Notes: a model not told the origin generated them from the letters alone. Shown: positions 26,230-36,354, numbered from the stretch's first letter. The stretch is DNA of 60,777 nucleotides from SZUA-318 sp964412015 (GCA_964412015.1 CAYPMO010000020.1:1-60777); one strand, 5' to 3'. Translations and numbers: made by a program.

Positions 26230-29200
26230 CTACCGGTATCCCGTAACCGACAATGCGCACCGTAACGCGAGCGCGGCGCTCCCCGGCCGGTTCGCGATCG
26301 CCGGATCCTTCACGTACGCGGGGACGTCGAACCGCACCCGGATCGGGGAGCCGGCGAGCCCGACCTCCATGCCCGCGCCCACCGATCCGTAGAGATGCCT
26401 CCAGGCTTCGAGAGCCGTCCGCAGCGGGGGGGTCAGCAGCGCCGGGGCCCCGGGCTCGGCCGGCACGGCCCCCAACCCCACGCCACCGAACGCCCGCCCT
26501 ACCGCTTCGATCTCCTTGCCCAGCGCCGAGACGGTGTGCGCCGGCGTGCGGACCTCCCCCGTGATGGTGGCCAATTGGGGAAGGCTGATCCCAGGATGGT
26601 ACCCGACGAGTCCGCCGCCGCCCGGGATCACACCCTCGTCGTCCAGCGGAGCATCCACGCTCCGGATCCACGGATTGGAGAGCGCGGCGAACGGATCCGC
26701 GCCCGGAAGGAAGAACTGGCGCTCGCGAGGCGCGTACTCGCCCCCCCAACCCCGATCCGAGTGGGCCAGGACACCGCCGGCGAAACCGCGCAAGCGCGCG
26801 CTCCACCCGCGGGAAAGAGCCACCGAAGTCTCGACGGTCGCGCTCCCGCGGACCCACAGACGGCCCTGCGTGTCGAGACCGATCGAGCTCTCGACGTCCA
26901 GCGACCGGCCTGCACCTCGCTCCTCACGGAAACCGATTCCCACCTCACCGGCCTGGTTGGTGTCCGGGGACCAACGCCCCTGCGTGAGGTAGGCAGGGTC
27001 GTACACCGCGGTCGCCGCCGCCTTCGCGCGTAGCGATCTCCTGGGACCGGAGAGCGGCCGAGAGCTCACGTCGCGAGCGAAGGTGAGCGATGCGTGGGCG
27101 CGCCCTTCCCCGGCGAAGAGCACAGCCTCCGTGCCGAAGCGGGGCCTGTCGAAGACGATGGGATTCCTCAGGCTGACATAGATCGACCCGGGATCGAAGG
27201 AGTCCGACGCGCCGCCGAAGTCGGACGTCTCCACGGCGGGAAACCCGATCCTCACGAGCGCCTCGCGGATCTCCCCGAGATACGAGCTCCTGAGCTGGAG
27301 ACCACCCACCACGCCCCCCGCGTCGTTGAACCAACCCAACGGAAGGACGCGGAGCGGGGCCCTGTCACGGTACGTGGGGAGCGCCCCGAAGGGGTTGTCG
27401 AGCGCCAGCACGTAGGGCGAGGCGCCGAAGGGGCGCCGGCCCCACGCGTCGTTGAGCGCGTTCCAGTCCAGGATCGTCTTGAACGGATCGAGATCCACGC
27501 GATCCGGCTGGAACGGGGTGCGGATCCGATGGGTTCCGTGGAGTGCGTCGCCCGGAACGACGGTGTCACGGACCTGGTCGCCGACCGAGAGACGAACGGG
27601 GACGGGCATGCGCATCGTCCCCTTCCGCGCCACGTCCACCTCGGTCACCCATCCCCCGGCGTCCCGCCTCGGACGTACGTCCTCCACCGCGTAGTCGCAC
27701 ACGCCGTTGGCGTGCAGCCACTGCCCGAAGAACCAGTCGAGGTCCCGCCCCGACACTTCTTCCGCAACCGACTGGAACGCGTGCTGGTCCACGTGGCGGA
27801 AGCGATACCGGTCGTAGAAGGTCCGCAGGATCTCGGCCATCACGGGACGGCCCACCATCCCACGCAGCATCCAGAAGACCAGCGAGCCCTTCGTGTAGAT
27901 CATCGTGGAGTAGACGCCCATGTCGGCGTACCGCTCCGCCTGCAGCGTTACGGGCTCGGCCTTCCCCTTCAACTCGAGGTCCAGAACCCGCTGCTCGCTC
28001 CCCAGCCACTCGGCCCGTCCCGAGCCCCGCTTCTCGTTGAACCACGCGGTCTGGAACGACGTGAATCCCTCGTCCAGCCATCCTTCGAGCCACTCGTTGT
28101 TCGCCAGGATACCGTGGGTATAGATGTGGCCGACCTCGTGGAGGATGAGCCCCTGCGACGCGCTCCCGTTCATGACGATCATCGGGAACTCCGTACCGCC
28201 GCTCTCGATGCGGTGGACGTTCGTCACCTGGGGATAGGGGTAATCCCCGAAGACAGCGCCGAGCCACTGGAGCGCGACCAGGGTCCGGCGGACCGCGACC
28301 CCGTTGCCCCACGAAGCCTCGTCGCCCGGCCGGTACAGGACCCGGACAACGACGCCGTTCAGGGCGCCCTGCTCGTAGACGTAGTCGGGGGACGTGGACC
28401 ACGCGAAGTGATGAATGTCCCGGGCGTACCACCGAACCTGCTTCCGCCCCTCTCCGGGGGCCGACAGAAGGCCCAGGGGCTCCCCGGGCGTGAGCTCACG
28501 CCGTGGCGTGATACCGCACGTTCGCACACCCCCGCGCACCACACACGGTGGCCCCTCCGTCGCCCGGTACCAGTCGCGCTGGTGGTCCACCGGTCCCGCG
28601 AGCCGGGGGCGGCCGCTCCTGCCCATCCGGGGTCCCCTTCGACCGGAACGCCCGCCGCACCGATGACCTGATCGTCCGCCACGTCCAGGGTCACGTCGTA
28701 CGTGGCGAACTCCCCGTAGAACTCCCCCTGGCGGTAGAGCGGATGGTCGCGCCAGCCCTCCAGATCGTAGACCACGACCCGGGGATACCACTGGGCGAAG
28801 TCCCAGTGGCGTCCCCTCCGCCCCTGCCGTCGCGGTACCGTGGAAGGGCGCGCTTTCCAGTCGTAGTCGAGCGTGATCTCCCCACCGGGGGGCAGGGGGT
28901 CCGGTAGCTCCAGGCGCACAATCGTCGAATCGGGCGCGTACGGGTACACCAGGGCGACGTCCTGAGCGTCCACCGCCATCCGCTCGATCCGCTCGAAGCC
29001 GTGGTCGTCGGGTCCGAGATCCTGGAAGGTGCGGATACCGTGCCGCAGGTCCTCCGTCGCCCACGCCGAGTTGGGCCGGAAGGCGTTGAGGTAGAGATGG
29101 AAGTAGAACTCCCGCAGCGTGTCGGGGGACTCGTTGCGATACCACACACGCGCCCGCGCGGACAGGACCTGGGCGTCCTCTTCCAGGCGTGCCTCGATGC

Positions 29201-29324
29201 GATACGAGACCCCCGGCTGCCATGGCGCCGGAGATTGCTGGGCGCGAGCGTCCGGTGCCTCGAGCAGACAGTGCGCGAGCACGCCGAGGGAAGCGGCGAG
29301 AACGACACGAACGTTGAACGACAT
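26230..29324 (-). CDS. M1-family metallopeptidase with C-terminal beta-rich domain (apparent frameshift)
   Basis: The product would be about 1,030 aa if one frameshift is corrected. From the ATG at 29324 the frame encodes a signal peptide (MSFNVRVVLAASLGVLAHCL) and the N-terminal saddle domain. Near 28600-28610, in a run of five G on the plus strand, the coding frame shifts by one base and continues to 26230. The second part has HEVGH (about residue 395) and the third zinc ligand Glu in WLDEGF, the HExxH-x18-E gluzincin pattern, then roughly 450 residues of beta-rich sequence. Exported aminopeptidase activity is expected. The homopolymer suggests an assembly error or phase variation as well as true decay. 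Confidence 0.8.
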
Positions 29325-29361
29325 GACGAGTCCGATCCGAGGGTTCCGGGAAACGAGTGCG

Positions 29362-31194
29362 TCAGTCCTCGACCAGGAACACGAGCCCCCACGCGCCCGG
29401 GCCGAGGTGTGTGGCGAGGACCGGGGTCGCGGGGGCCGTCACGATCTCCACGCTCCGCCCATAACGCGCGCGGAGCTCGTCGGAGACCGGCCCCACGATG
29501 GCGTCGTCGCCGACGTAAACGATGCCGAAGCGGACGTGCGCACCATCTGGAATCCGGCTCGCGACCGCGTCCAGCAGCGCCTCGCGCGCCCGTCTCCGGC
29601 CGACCGCCTTCCCCACGGGGATCACCGTGCCCTCGAGGTCCACGGTGAGGAGCGGCTTCACGTTCAACACGGAGCCCAGCAGGGCTCGGGCTCGTCCCAC
29701 CCGCCCCGACGCCAGGAAGCGGTCGAACGTGTCCACGGTGAAGACGATCCCGGAACGGCTCCGGATCCGCTGGAGCTCCTCCAGGATCTCCTCAGGAGGC
29801 AAGGCCATCTCGGCCAGCTCGCAGGCCTTGAGCGCGAGGAGCCCGGTCAGCAGCGAGGCTCCCTGGGAGTCGAAGAGATGGATCGGCGTCCCCTCGAAGT
29901 GTGAGACGGCCGCCTGGGCGGAGCCGAACGAGCCGGAGATGCCAGAGCCGACGATGACCCCGAGGACCGCCTCGCCCTCCTCGGCCGCGCGCCGGAAGGT
30001 CTCCAGAAAATCGGCCGGCGCGGGCTGGCTGGTCGTCGGGATCGGCCCCTGCTCGGCCATCCGGGCGTGGAACTCGCGCGCGGTGATGTCCACCCCGTCG
30101 CGGTACACGACGTCCCCCTCCATGAGCAGGAGCGGCGTCACGTGGATCCCGTGCGCCCGGATGATCTCCTCCGGGAGGTCCGCGGAGGAGTCGGTCATCA
30201 CCACGACGGGGCGGCGCGCGAGCCGGACGTGGGCGTCCGCCGCGCGCTCCACGGCCCGGTGCTGGGCCAGCATGTCCTCGGCCTTGTGGGTCACGAGCGT
30301 CCCGAGGCCGCGCAGATAGTCGAACACCTCGTCCGGGTGGTCGGTATGGAGGTGCACCTTGAGCACATCCTCCGAGCGGATCACGATCAGCGAGTCCGCC
30401 CGATCCCGGAGGGCTTGCCGCACCCGGCTCGGTGGGGGCAGCGCGGTGCCTCGCACCAGCGCCTCGGTGCAGTACCGGAACCGCTCCGCCTCCCCGGGGA
30501 ACTCGACCCGGGCGGCGGCCGCTTCCTCTTCGTAGTCTCGCTGGACGTCATCCCCGTTGATCTCCGGCTCGGCCGGTGTGACGTCCCCCTGCATGAAGTG
30601 GACCACGCCCTCGATCAGACTCACGAAGCCCTTTCCCCCCGCGTCCACGACTCCGGCCTTCTTCAGCACGGGGAGGAACTCCGGCGTGCGGGCCAGGGAT
30701 GCTCGTGCCTCCTCGACGAGATGTTGGAGGAGCTCGGCGAAATCAGGGTGACCGTCACGCTCGGCGGCGTCGGCGGTGTCGCGCATCACGGTGAGGATCG
30801 TGCCCTCAACGGGCCGTTCCAGCGCATGATGGAGGCTCTGAACCCCACTCCTCAGGGCGACCCCGAACTCTTTGGTCGTGATGCGGACGCGGTCGCGCAC
30901 CTGCTCCGCGAAGCCGAGCAGGAAATGTGACAGCATCATCCCGCAGTTCCCACGGGCGCCCAGAACGGCTGCCTGCGCCGCCTCTCGGGCAACGGCCGCG
31001 ATGTCCGGAGCGTCGTTCCCCCGCAGGTGATCGGCGATAGCCCGCACGGTCAGCGCGAGGTTGGTGCCCGTGTCTCCGTCCGGAATGGGAAACACGTTGA
31101 TGCGGTTGAGCTCGCTCCGCTGACGCTGCGCGTACTCGCAGGCCGCGACGAGGGACCGGCGCAGGCGCGGGCCGTCGATATATCCGATTCGCAT
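29362..31194 (-). CDS. FakA-FakB fusion: DAK2/fatty acid kinase with DegV domain
   Basis: A 610-aa fusion. Residues 1-210 are a DhaL/DAK2 kinase domain with the metal/ATP motif PDGDTGTNL (39-47) and GARGNCGMMLS near 98. A middle segment (about 210-320) resembles the FakA linker. From about 328 a DegV/FakB lipid-binding domain begins (VVVMTDSSADLPEE) with SGISGSFGSAQ and FDRFLASGRVGRA. In Firmicutes FakA phosphorylates fatty acids bound to separate FakB proteins; here both parts are one chain. An acyl-CoA ligase at 1.4-3.2 kb shows a second way of activating fatty acids. Confidence 0.9.
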   Translation of the reverse strand: MRIGYIDGPRLRRSLVAACEYAQRQRSELNRINVFPIPDGDTGTNLALTVRAIADHLRGNDAPDIAAVAREAAQAAVLGARGNCGMMLSHFLLGFAEQVRDRVRITTKEFGVALRSGVQSLHHALERPVEGTILTVMRDTADAAERDGHPDFAELLQHLVEEARASLARTPEFLPVLKKAGVVDAGGKGFVSLIEGVVHFMQGDVTPAEPEINGDDVQRDYEEEAAAARVEFPGEAERFRYCTEALVRGTALPPPSRVRQALRDRADSLIVIRSEDVLKVHLHTDHPDEVFDYLRGLGTLVTHKAEDMLAQHRAVERAADAHVRLARRPVVVMTDSSADLPEEIIRAHGIHVTPLLLMEGDVVYRDGVDITAREFHARMAEQGPIPTTSQPAPADFLETFRRAAEEGEAVLGVIVGSGISGSFGSAQAAVSHFEGTPIHLFDSQGASLLTGLLALKACELAEMALPPEEILEELQRIRSRSGIVFTVDTFDRFLASGRVGRARALLGSVLNVKPLLTVDLEGTVIPVGKAVGRRRAREALLDAVASRIPDGAHVRFGIVYVGDDAIVGPVSDELRARYGRSVEIVTAPATPVLATHLGPGAWGLVFLVED

Positions 31195-31299
31195 GGGGAA
31201 TAAGATGATCGGGGTGGCGGGGTCGTAGCGCCAGCATCAAGTTGTTATGACGTGCGTCCCGCAGGAACCGGTCCCTCGCTCCGGTCAGGAGATCCCCCG

Positions 31300-32172
31300 T
31301 TGAACAGTCCGGTCATCCAGCATTGGATCGTCGCCGTCGCCCGAGCCGCACGGCTCCAGGACGCCGAGCTCCTCGATGTCCCCTCGGACACGCCGATGGC
31401 GGGAGCGTGGAGTCTCACGGCGATGAAGACCGGCCTCAGCGAGGCGGTGTTGTGTGCCCAGATAGCCGCCCACTACCGCCTCTCCGTGGCCGACCTGGCC
31501 TCCGCCGACCCACACGCCCGCAAGCTGCTCTCCGCGCGCGTAGCCCGGAAGCTCCAGGTCCTGCCGCTGCGCTACACCGATCGGGGACTCTGGGTCGCAA
31601 CCGCCGATCCGGTCGCCATGCAGGCGGAGCGGGAGATCGCGCACGTATCGGGGCGTGTGGTGCATTTCGAGGTGGCTCCTCCCATGGAGCTGGCGGCCGA
31701 AATCGACGCGGCCTATCCCACGACCGGCGAGCTCCGGCACGAGATCCCGCCGCTGCCCAGGGAGGCGAGAGGGGGCCCGCACGTGCTGGTCGTAGACGAC
31801 GATGCCGACACCCGTGCGCTGCTCCGCAGGGCCCTCGAATCGGCCGGGTTCAGGGTGACGGAAGCGCCCGACGGACCCGAGGCCGTCGAACTCCTGGAGG
31901 GCGAGGACGCGTTCGACCTCGTCACGCTCGATCTCCAGATGCCGAAGATGCAAGGGCTCCATGTGTTGAACATCATCAGGAGCCGTGTCGCACTCGCCCA
32001 TCTTCCCGTCGTGGTGGCGACCGGCTCGGACGACCCGGTGGTCGAGATGGAGCTGTTCGAGGCCGGCGCCGACGACTTCATCGTGAAGCCCGTGGATCCG
32101 CCGCGCTTCATCCTGCGCCTGCAGGCGGTCCTGAGAAGGAGAGATCCCACCGCGTTCGGCTCGCTCTTCTAG
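31300..32172 (+). CDS. MshEN-domain response regulator
   Basis: A 290-aa protein. Residues 1-160 resemble the MshEN/GspE N-terminal domain (ARKLLSARVARKLQVLPLRY, LWVATADPVAM), which binds cyclic di-GMP in some ATPases. Residues about 165-285 are a receiver domain with DDDADTR, phosphoacceptor Asp in TLDLQMPKM and the late Lys in FIVKPVD. No output domain follows. The TTG at 31300 has AGGAG at eight bases; a GTG at 31252 is an alternative. It is divergent from the FakA-FakB gene. Confidence 0.78.
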   Translation: MNSPVIQHWIVAVARAARLQDAELLDVPSDTPMAGAWSLTAMKTGLSEAVLCAQIAAHYRLSVADLASADPHARKLLSARVARKLQVLPLRYTDRGLWVATADPVAMQAEREIAHVSGRVVHFEVAPPMELAAEIDAAYPTTGELRHEIPPLPREARGGPHVLVVDDDADTRALLRRALESAGFRVTEAPDGPEAVELLEGEDAFDLVTLDLQMPKMQGLHVLNIIRSRVALAHLPVVVATGSDDPVVEMELFEAGADDFIVKPVDPPRFILRLQAVLRRRDPTAFGSLF

Positions 32173-32277
32173 GGCCTGTCCGAGCCGGGATTCGGCCGTG
32201 ACGCGCGCCCGGCCAACATTCCCGGGCGTTGGAGCCATCTAACCGACGACGACGATCGCGTGTCCATACAGGATAGA

Positions 32278-34182
32278 ATGAGCACTCCTCCTCCGAACCC
32301 GTCCCGCCTCTCACTCTTCCTGGCGGAGCTCAAGCGGCGCCACGTCGTGCGCTTCGGCCTGGGCTACGCGGCGGTCGCGTTCGTGCTGCTCCAGCTCGCC
32401 GAGATCATCTTCCCGGCGTTCGAGATCGGAGAGACAGGAGTCCGGGTCCTGGTGGTCGTCGTGGCCTTGCTGTTCCCGCCTGCGCTCGTCGTGGCGTGGA
32501 TCTTCGACATCACGGCGCGCGGAATCGAGCGCACCGAGCGTCCCCCCGTCGGAGCCCGCCCGGGCTTGCTCCCGCAGATGGCGCTGCTGCTGGTCACGAT
32601 CGCGGTGGCGCTCGGGATCGGCGCGTGGCTGTTCACGCAGGGGCTTCTGCAAGGTCCCTCCGCCGCGGTGGCCAGCGCGGGCGAAGAGCCTACCCTCGTC
32701 GCCTACCGGCCGGGCCAGCCCATTCGGTCGCTCGCCGTCCTCCCGTTCGTGGACTTCTCCGCAGGCACGGGCGAGGACTACTTCACGGCCGGGATGCACG
32801 AGGAGCTCATCGCGCAGCTCAGCCAGATCCCTGGACTTCGCGTGGTGTCGCGCACGTCGGTGCAGCGGTACGCGGGGACCGACGTGTCCGTGCCCCGGAT
32901 CGGGCGAGACCTCCAGGTGGACGCCGTGCTCGAAGGATCGGTGCGGCGGAGCGGCGATCAGGTCCGCATCACGGTCCAGCTCATCCACGCCGCCAGCGAC
33001 TCGCACCTGTGGACGCAGCAGTACGACCGCACTCTGGAGAACGTGCTGGCCCTCCAGAGTGAGGTGGCTCTCGACGTCGCACGGCAGATCCAGGCCGAAC
33101 TGGCCCCCGAGGAGGCCGAGTTCCTCCAGCAGGTCGCCACACGCACGGTGGACCCGGAAGCACAGGACGCGTACCTCCGGGGCCGTTTCGAGGCCGACAA
33201 GGGAACCCCCGAAGGGCTCGCGGCCGCGCAGCAGCTCTTCCAGGCCGCCGTCGAGGAGGATTCCTCGTTCGCGCCCGCGCTCGCGGGGCTGGCCGGCACC
33301 CGGCTCCTGCTCGGGATGGCGGACTCGGCCGTGTCCCTCGATGAGATGGAGAGGGCCGCCGTGGAGGCCGAGCGGGCCGTCGCCCTGGACAGCACGTACG
33401 AGGAGGCGTGGGAGGTCCTGAGCCTCATCCGCGACGGGATGAAGCCGGAAGGGCCCCTGTTCGTGTTCTCCCACCCGCTGCGGGAAACGGGACTCCCGGC
33501 TGAGCCCACCGCGGCTTCGCCGGCCCCGAGCCCGCCCGACACGTCCTGGTTCCGGAGCCTGACCCAGCTCGGCCGCACGATCGAGGAGCAGATGCGGGCC
33601 AGGACGCTGGGCATCCGACACGACGCGGACCTCGGGCGCTTCATGGGCGCCAGGGGTCTGATCGCCGCCGGCCGCTTCAGGGACGCCGTCGACATGCTGT
33701 CCGAAGTCGTGAACGCGGCGCCCGACATGGCCCCGGCCTGGGAGCTCCTCGCCCGCGCCCGGGTCGCCACAGGAGATCCGGAGGCGGCCGTCGAGTCCAT
33801 GGAGCGATGGTCGTCGCTCGGGGTCGAGGGCGCTCCGAGGGCCGACGACGTGGCCTCCCTCCGTCAGGCCGTCGCACAGGAGGGGGAACGCGGGTATTGG
33901 ACCTGGCAGCTCGGACGCCTGAACGAGCGGCGCGCCGCCGGCGCACCGGTCTCCTCGGTGGACCTCGCGGCCGCCCGGGCCGGATCCGGAGATCCGGACG
34001 GAGCGTTCGCGGCGCTCGACGAGGCGTCGGCGCACGGTGACCGAGCGCTCGTCCTCCTCCAGAGGGAGCCCGTGTGGGATGTCCTCCGTGGCGATCCCCG
34101 CTTCGCGGACATCGCGCGGCGGAGTCGTGCCGTGCGCGTCCAACCGCCCCCCCGCGAGCCGACCGGCCCCGGGAGGCGTTGA
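32278..34182 (+). CDS. Membrane protein with TolB-like (FlgO/CyaB-type) domain and TPR repeats
   Basis: A 634-aa protein. Two or three helices lie near residues 25-75 and 100-125. A TolB-like domain spans about 155-275 (SLAVLPFVDFSAGTGEDYF, then VLEGSVRRSGDQVRITVQL), of the kind attached to adenylate cyclases and Ser/Thr kinases. The rest is TPR repeats in the periplasm or cytosol. No cyclase or kinase domain is present, so this is the sensor/scaffold half without a catalytic head. ATG at 32278 has AGGA five bases upstream; GTG at 32260 is possible. Confidence 0.8.
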   Translation: MSTPPPNPSRLSLFLAELKRRHVVRFGLGYAAVAFVLLQLAEIIFPAFEIGETGVRVLVVVVALLFPPALVVAWIFDITARGIERTERPPVGARPGLLPQMALLLVTIAVALGIGAWLFTQGLLQGPSAAVASAGEEPTLVAYRPGQPIRSLAVLPFVDFSAGTGEDYFTAGMHEELIAQLSQIPGLRVVSRTSVQRYAGTDVSVPRIGRDLQVDAVLEGSVRRSGDQVRITVQLIHAASDSHLWTQQYDRTLENVLALQSEVALDVARQIQAELAPEEAEFLQQVATRTVDPEAQDAYLRGRFEADKGTPEGLAAAQQLFQAAVEEDSSFAPALAGLAGTRLLLGMADSAVSLDEMERAAVEAERAVALDSTYEEAWEVLSLIRDGMKPEGPLFVFSHPLRETGLPAEPTAASPAPSPPDTSWFRSLTQLGRTIEEQMRARTLGIRHDADLGRFMGARGLIAAGRFRDAVDMLSEVVNAAPDMAPAWELLARARVATGDPEAAVESMERWSSLGVEGAPRADDVASLRQAVAQEGERGYWTWQLGRLNERRAAGAPVSSVDLAAARAGSGDPDGAFAALDEASAHGDRALVLLQREPVWDVLRGDPRFADIARRSRAVRVQPPPREPTGPGRR

Positions 34183-34204
34183 CGCGACGCCGCCGCGGCG
34201 GCGC

Positions 34205-34966
34205 TCACGCCATCACGATGTCGTACGTCCCCCCGAGGACCCGGGCCACGGTGGAGGCGGCGGACTCCGGCGTGTAGCTGCCGGTCACCTCCCCGGTCGG
34301 CGTGCTCGCGATCGAGAGGCGCCATTCGATCCCGGGACCCGTGACCGTGATCTCGTGACGCATCTCCTTCGACGAGGGGTCGGCGACCACGATGCTCCGC
34401 TGGCGATCGAAGCCCACGCCCATGAGCGCGAAGGCGGCGTGGACGTTGACGTTGCGCGGCAGTTGTACGCAGGCCCCCCGGGTCGGACCGTCGTAGACGA
34501 CGCCGGCCGTATCGGGGGCCAGGCCGAGGTTCCGTGGGTGCTTGGTGGTCTTGAACGTCACCACCCGGATCACGGAGCGCCCATCGTAGACGCCATCCAG
34601 GCCCAGGATCCCCCCGTGGGGCACGATGAGCCTGGTCCCGGCCTCACGGCAGCGGGCCCTGACCGCCTCCCGGAAGTCGTCGTCCTGGAGGGCGGTCAGC
34701 GTGAAGGGAAGGAAGTCCGATCGCTCGAGCACGTCCAGCGCGATCGCGCGCACCACCTCGGCATTCGCGGCCTCCACGACCAGATCCACGGAATGCTCGC
34801 GGATCATGGAGAGGTCGGTGAGAACCTGGCTACGGGGATCCGCGCTGTGCGCGCGTGCGGGGTCGAGGTCGCAGACGAAGTCGAGGGCGGCCAGGTTCTC
34901 GTCACGGATCTTCCGTGCGATCCGGCTGCCGATCGTCCCGCAGCCCACCAGACCGACGCGCTTCAT
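34205..34966 (-). CDS. nadX: Aspartate dehydrogenase
   Basis: A 253-aa NAD(P)-dependent aspartate dehydrogenase. It has the Rossmann start VGLVGCGTIGSRIA at residues 3-16 and the family block NVNVHAAFALMGVGFDR in the C-terminal half, which forms the substrate site. The enzyme interconverts aspartate with iminoaspartate/oxaloacetate; NadX can feed NadA in NAD synthesis. The ATG overlaps the stop of the aminotransferase gene upstream by four bases (ATGA), implying a shared task. nadA and nadC are not in this window. Confidence 0.88.
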   Translation of the reverse strand: MKRVGLVGCGTIGSRIARKIRDENLAALDFVCDLDPARAHSADPRSQVLTDLSMIREHSVDLVVEAANAEVVRAIALDVLERSDFLPFTLTALQDDDFREAVRARCREAGTRLIVPHGGILGLDGVYDGRSVIRVVTFKTTKHPRNLGLAPDTAGVVYDGPTRGACVQLPRNVNVHAAFALMGVGFDRQRSIVVADPSSKEMRHEITVTGPGIEWRLSIASTPTGEVTGSYTPESAASTVARVLGGTYDIVMA

Positions 34967-36090
34967 CGGATGCTCTTCAGGGCCCGCTCCAGGGTGCCGA
35001 CGGTCCCGTCCACGTCGGCCCACTTGTCGAGGCCGAACAGGCCGAGCCGGAACGTCCGGAAGTCAGGGGGCTCGTCGCACATCAGCGGAACTCCCGCGGC
35101 CGTCTGCAGGCCCACCGCGGTGAACTTCTTCCCGTTATGGATCTCGGGATCGTCGGTGTAGCTGACCACGACCCCGGGCGCCTCGAAGCCCTTCGCCGCC
35201 ACGCTCGGGAACCCGTTGGCGGCCAACAGCGTGCGCACGCGGTTTCCCAGCTCCCACTGCCTGCGCGCCATCTCGTCGAGGCCTCCGGCCACGGTTTCCT
35301 TCATGCTCTCGCAGAAGCCGGCCAGCGCGTCGGTGGGAAGGGTGGCGTGGTAGGCATGGCTTCCCTTCTCGTAGGCCTGCATGATCTGGAGCCACTTGAG
35401 GAGGTCCGCGGCGAAGCTGCTGCTCTTCGTCTGCTGGATGCGCTCGAGCGCGGCCTCGCCCAGCATGACCAGGGCCGCGCATGGCGACGAGCTCCACCCC
35501 TTCTGCGGCGCCGAGAGAAGCACGTCCACCCCGGTGGCGGACATGTCCACCCAGACGGTGCCGGAAGCCACGCAGTCGAGGACGAAGAGGCCTCCGTGCC
35601 CGTGCACGGCGTCGGCCACGGCCCGCATGTACTCGATCGGGAGGAGGATCCCGGACGAGGTGTCCACATGGGGTGCGAACACCACATCGGGCGCGTGCCG
35701 GTGGATGGCGGCGACCACCTCCTCGATCGGTGGCGGCGCCCACGGCTGCTTGGGGCCGGCGGCCACGGGGCGCGCCTTGATGACGATGGTCTCCGTGCTG
35801 ATCTGCCCCGTCTCCAGGATCTGGCTCCAGCGGAAGCTGAAGTAGCCGTTGCGGACGATCAGACACTTCTTCCCCCCGGCGAATTGCCGGGCGATGGACT
35901 CCATGCCGTAGCTCCCGCCCCCGGGAACGATGATCACCGCCGCGGCCTTGTATACCTCCTTGAGGGTCGCGGAGATGTCGCGCATGATCTGCTGGAACCG
36001 CTGCGACATGTGGTTGAGCGAGCGGTCCGTGAATACGACGGAGAACTCGAGCAAGCCGTCGGGATCGACGGCGGGGAATTGTCTGGACAT
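34963..36090 (-). CDS. Class V aminotransferase
   Basis: A 375-aa PLP enzyme of fold type I class V. The PLP lysine is in SAPQKGWSSSP near residue 193, the glycine-rich PGGGSYGME near 56 binds the phosphate, and FVLDCVASG gives the Asp that contacts the pyridine N. It is related to alanine-glyoxylate and serine-pyruvate aminotransferases, but its N-terminus lacks the usual PGPT motif. Coupled translation with aspartate dehydrogenase suggests aspartate or oxaloacetate is the partner; the true amino donor is not determined. Confidence 0.85.
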   Translation of the reverse strand: MSRQFPAVDPDGLLEFSVVFTDRSLNHMSQRFQQIMRDISATLKEVYKAAAVIIVPGGGSYGMESIARQFAGGKKCLIVRNGYFSFRWSQILETGQISTETIVIKARPVAAGPKQPWAPPPIEEVVAAIHRHAPDVVFAPHVDTSSGILLPIEYMRAVADAVHGHGGLFVLDCVASGTVWVDMSATGVDVLLSAPQKGWSSSPCAALVMLGEAALERIQQTKSSSFAADLLKWLQIMQAYEKGSHAYHATLPTDALAGFCESMKETVAGGLDEMARRQWELGNRVRTLLAANGFPSVAAKGFEAPGVVVSYTDDPEIHNGKKFTAVGLQTAAGVPLMCDEPPDFRTFRLGLFGLDKWADVDGTVGTLERALKSIR

Positions 36091-36206
36091 TGGGGATTCC
36101 CTGGCGTGGTCGTGAACGCGGGATGCGGGGCAGGCACGCTAATCCTACAACAGGCCCCCGACCCGTGCACCCCGTTCCACCGCTCGTGTCTCCCGCCCGA
36201 GGCGTC

Positions 36207-36329
36207 TCAGTCTCCGCGCAGCGGGGACGCCGCATCGATCGAAGCCGCGCGCCACGCCGGAACGGCGGTGGCCGCGAGTGCGACGAGGGCCAATCCCATC
36301 GCTACCGCGCCGTACGCCTCGCGGTCAAC
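36207..36329 (-). pseudogene. C-terminal fragment of a MacB/FtsX-like permease
   Basis: Leftward, about 40 codons end in LVALAATAVPAWRAASIDAA and a short SPLRGD tail before a stop. This is the typical final helix and tail of the ADOP permeases (compare SFVPAWRASRVDPVEALRSE at the end of 43118-45790). Nothing upstream of 36330 continues the frame; the sequence there belongs to a different gene fragment on the opposite strand. It is a decayed remnant joined to foreign sequence. Confidence 0.6.
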
Positions 36330-36354
36330 AGGCGGCTCGAGGGCCGCACCCGAG

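Noticed and set aside
26230..29223. The single long frame of the M1 peptidase as an intact gene
   Set aside because: Its upstream part (above about 28610) is not coding-like; the true N-terminal domain with signal peptide is in another frame. Annotated as one frameshifted gene instead.
34855..36354. The long plus-strand frame before the truncated DUF4143 ATPase as its N-terminus
   Set aside because: It is the antisense of aspartate dehydrogenase and the aminotransferase; it has no AAA-domain motif.
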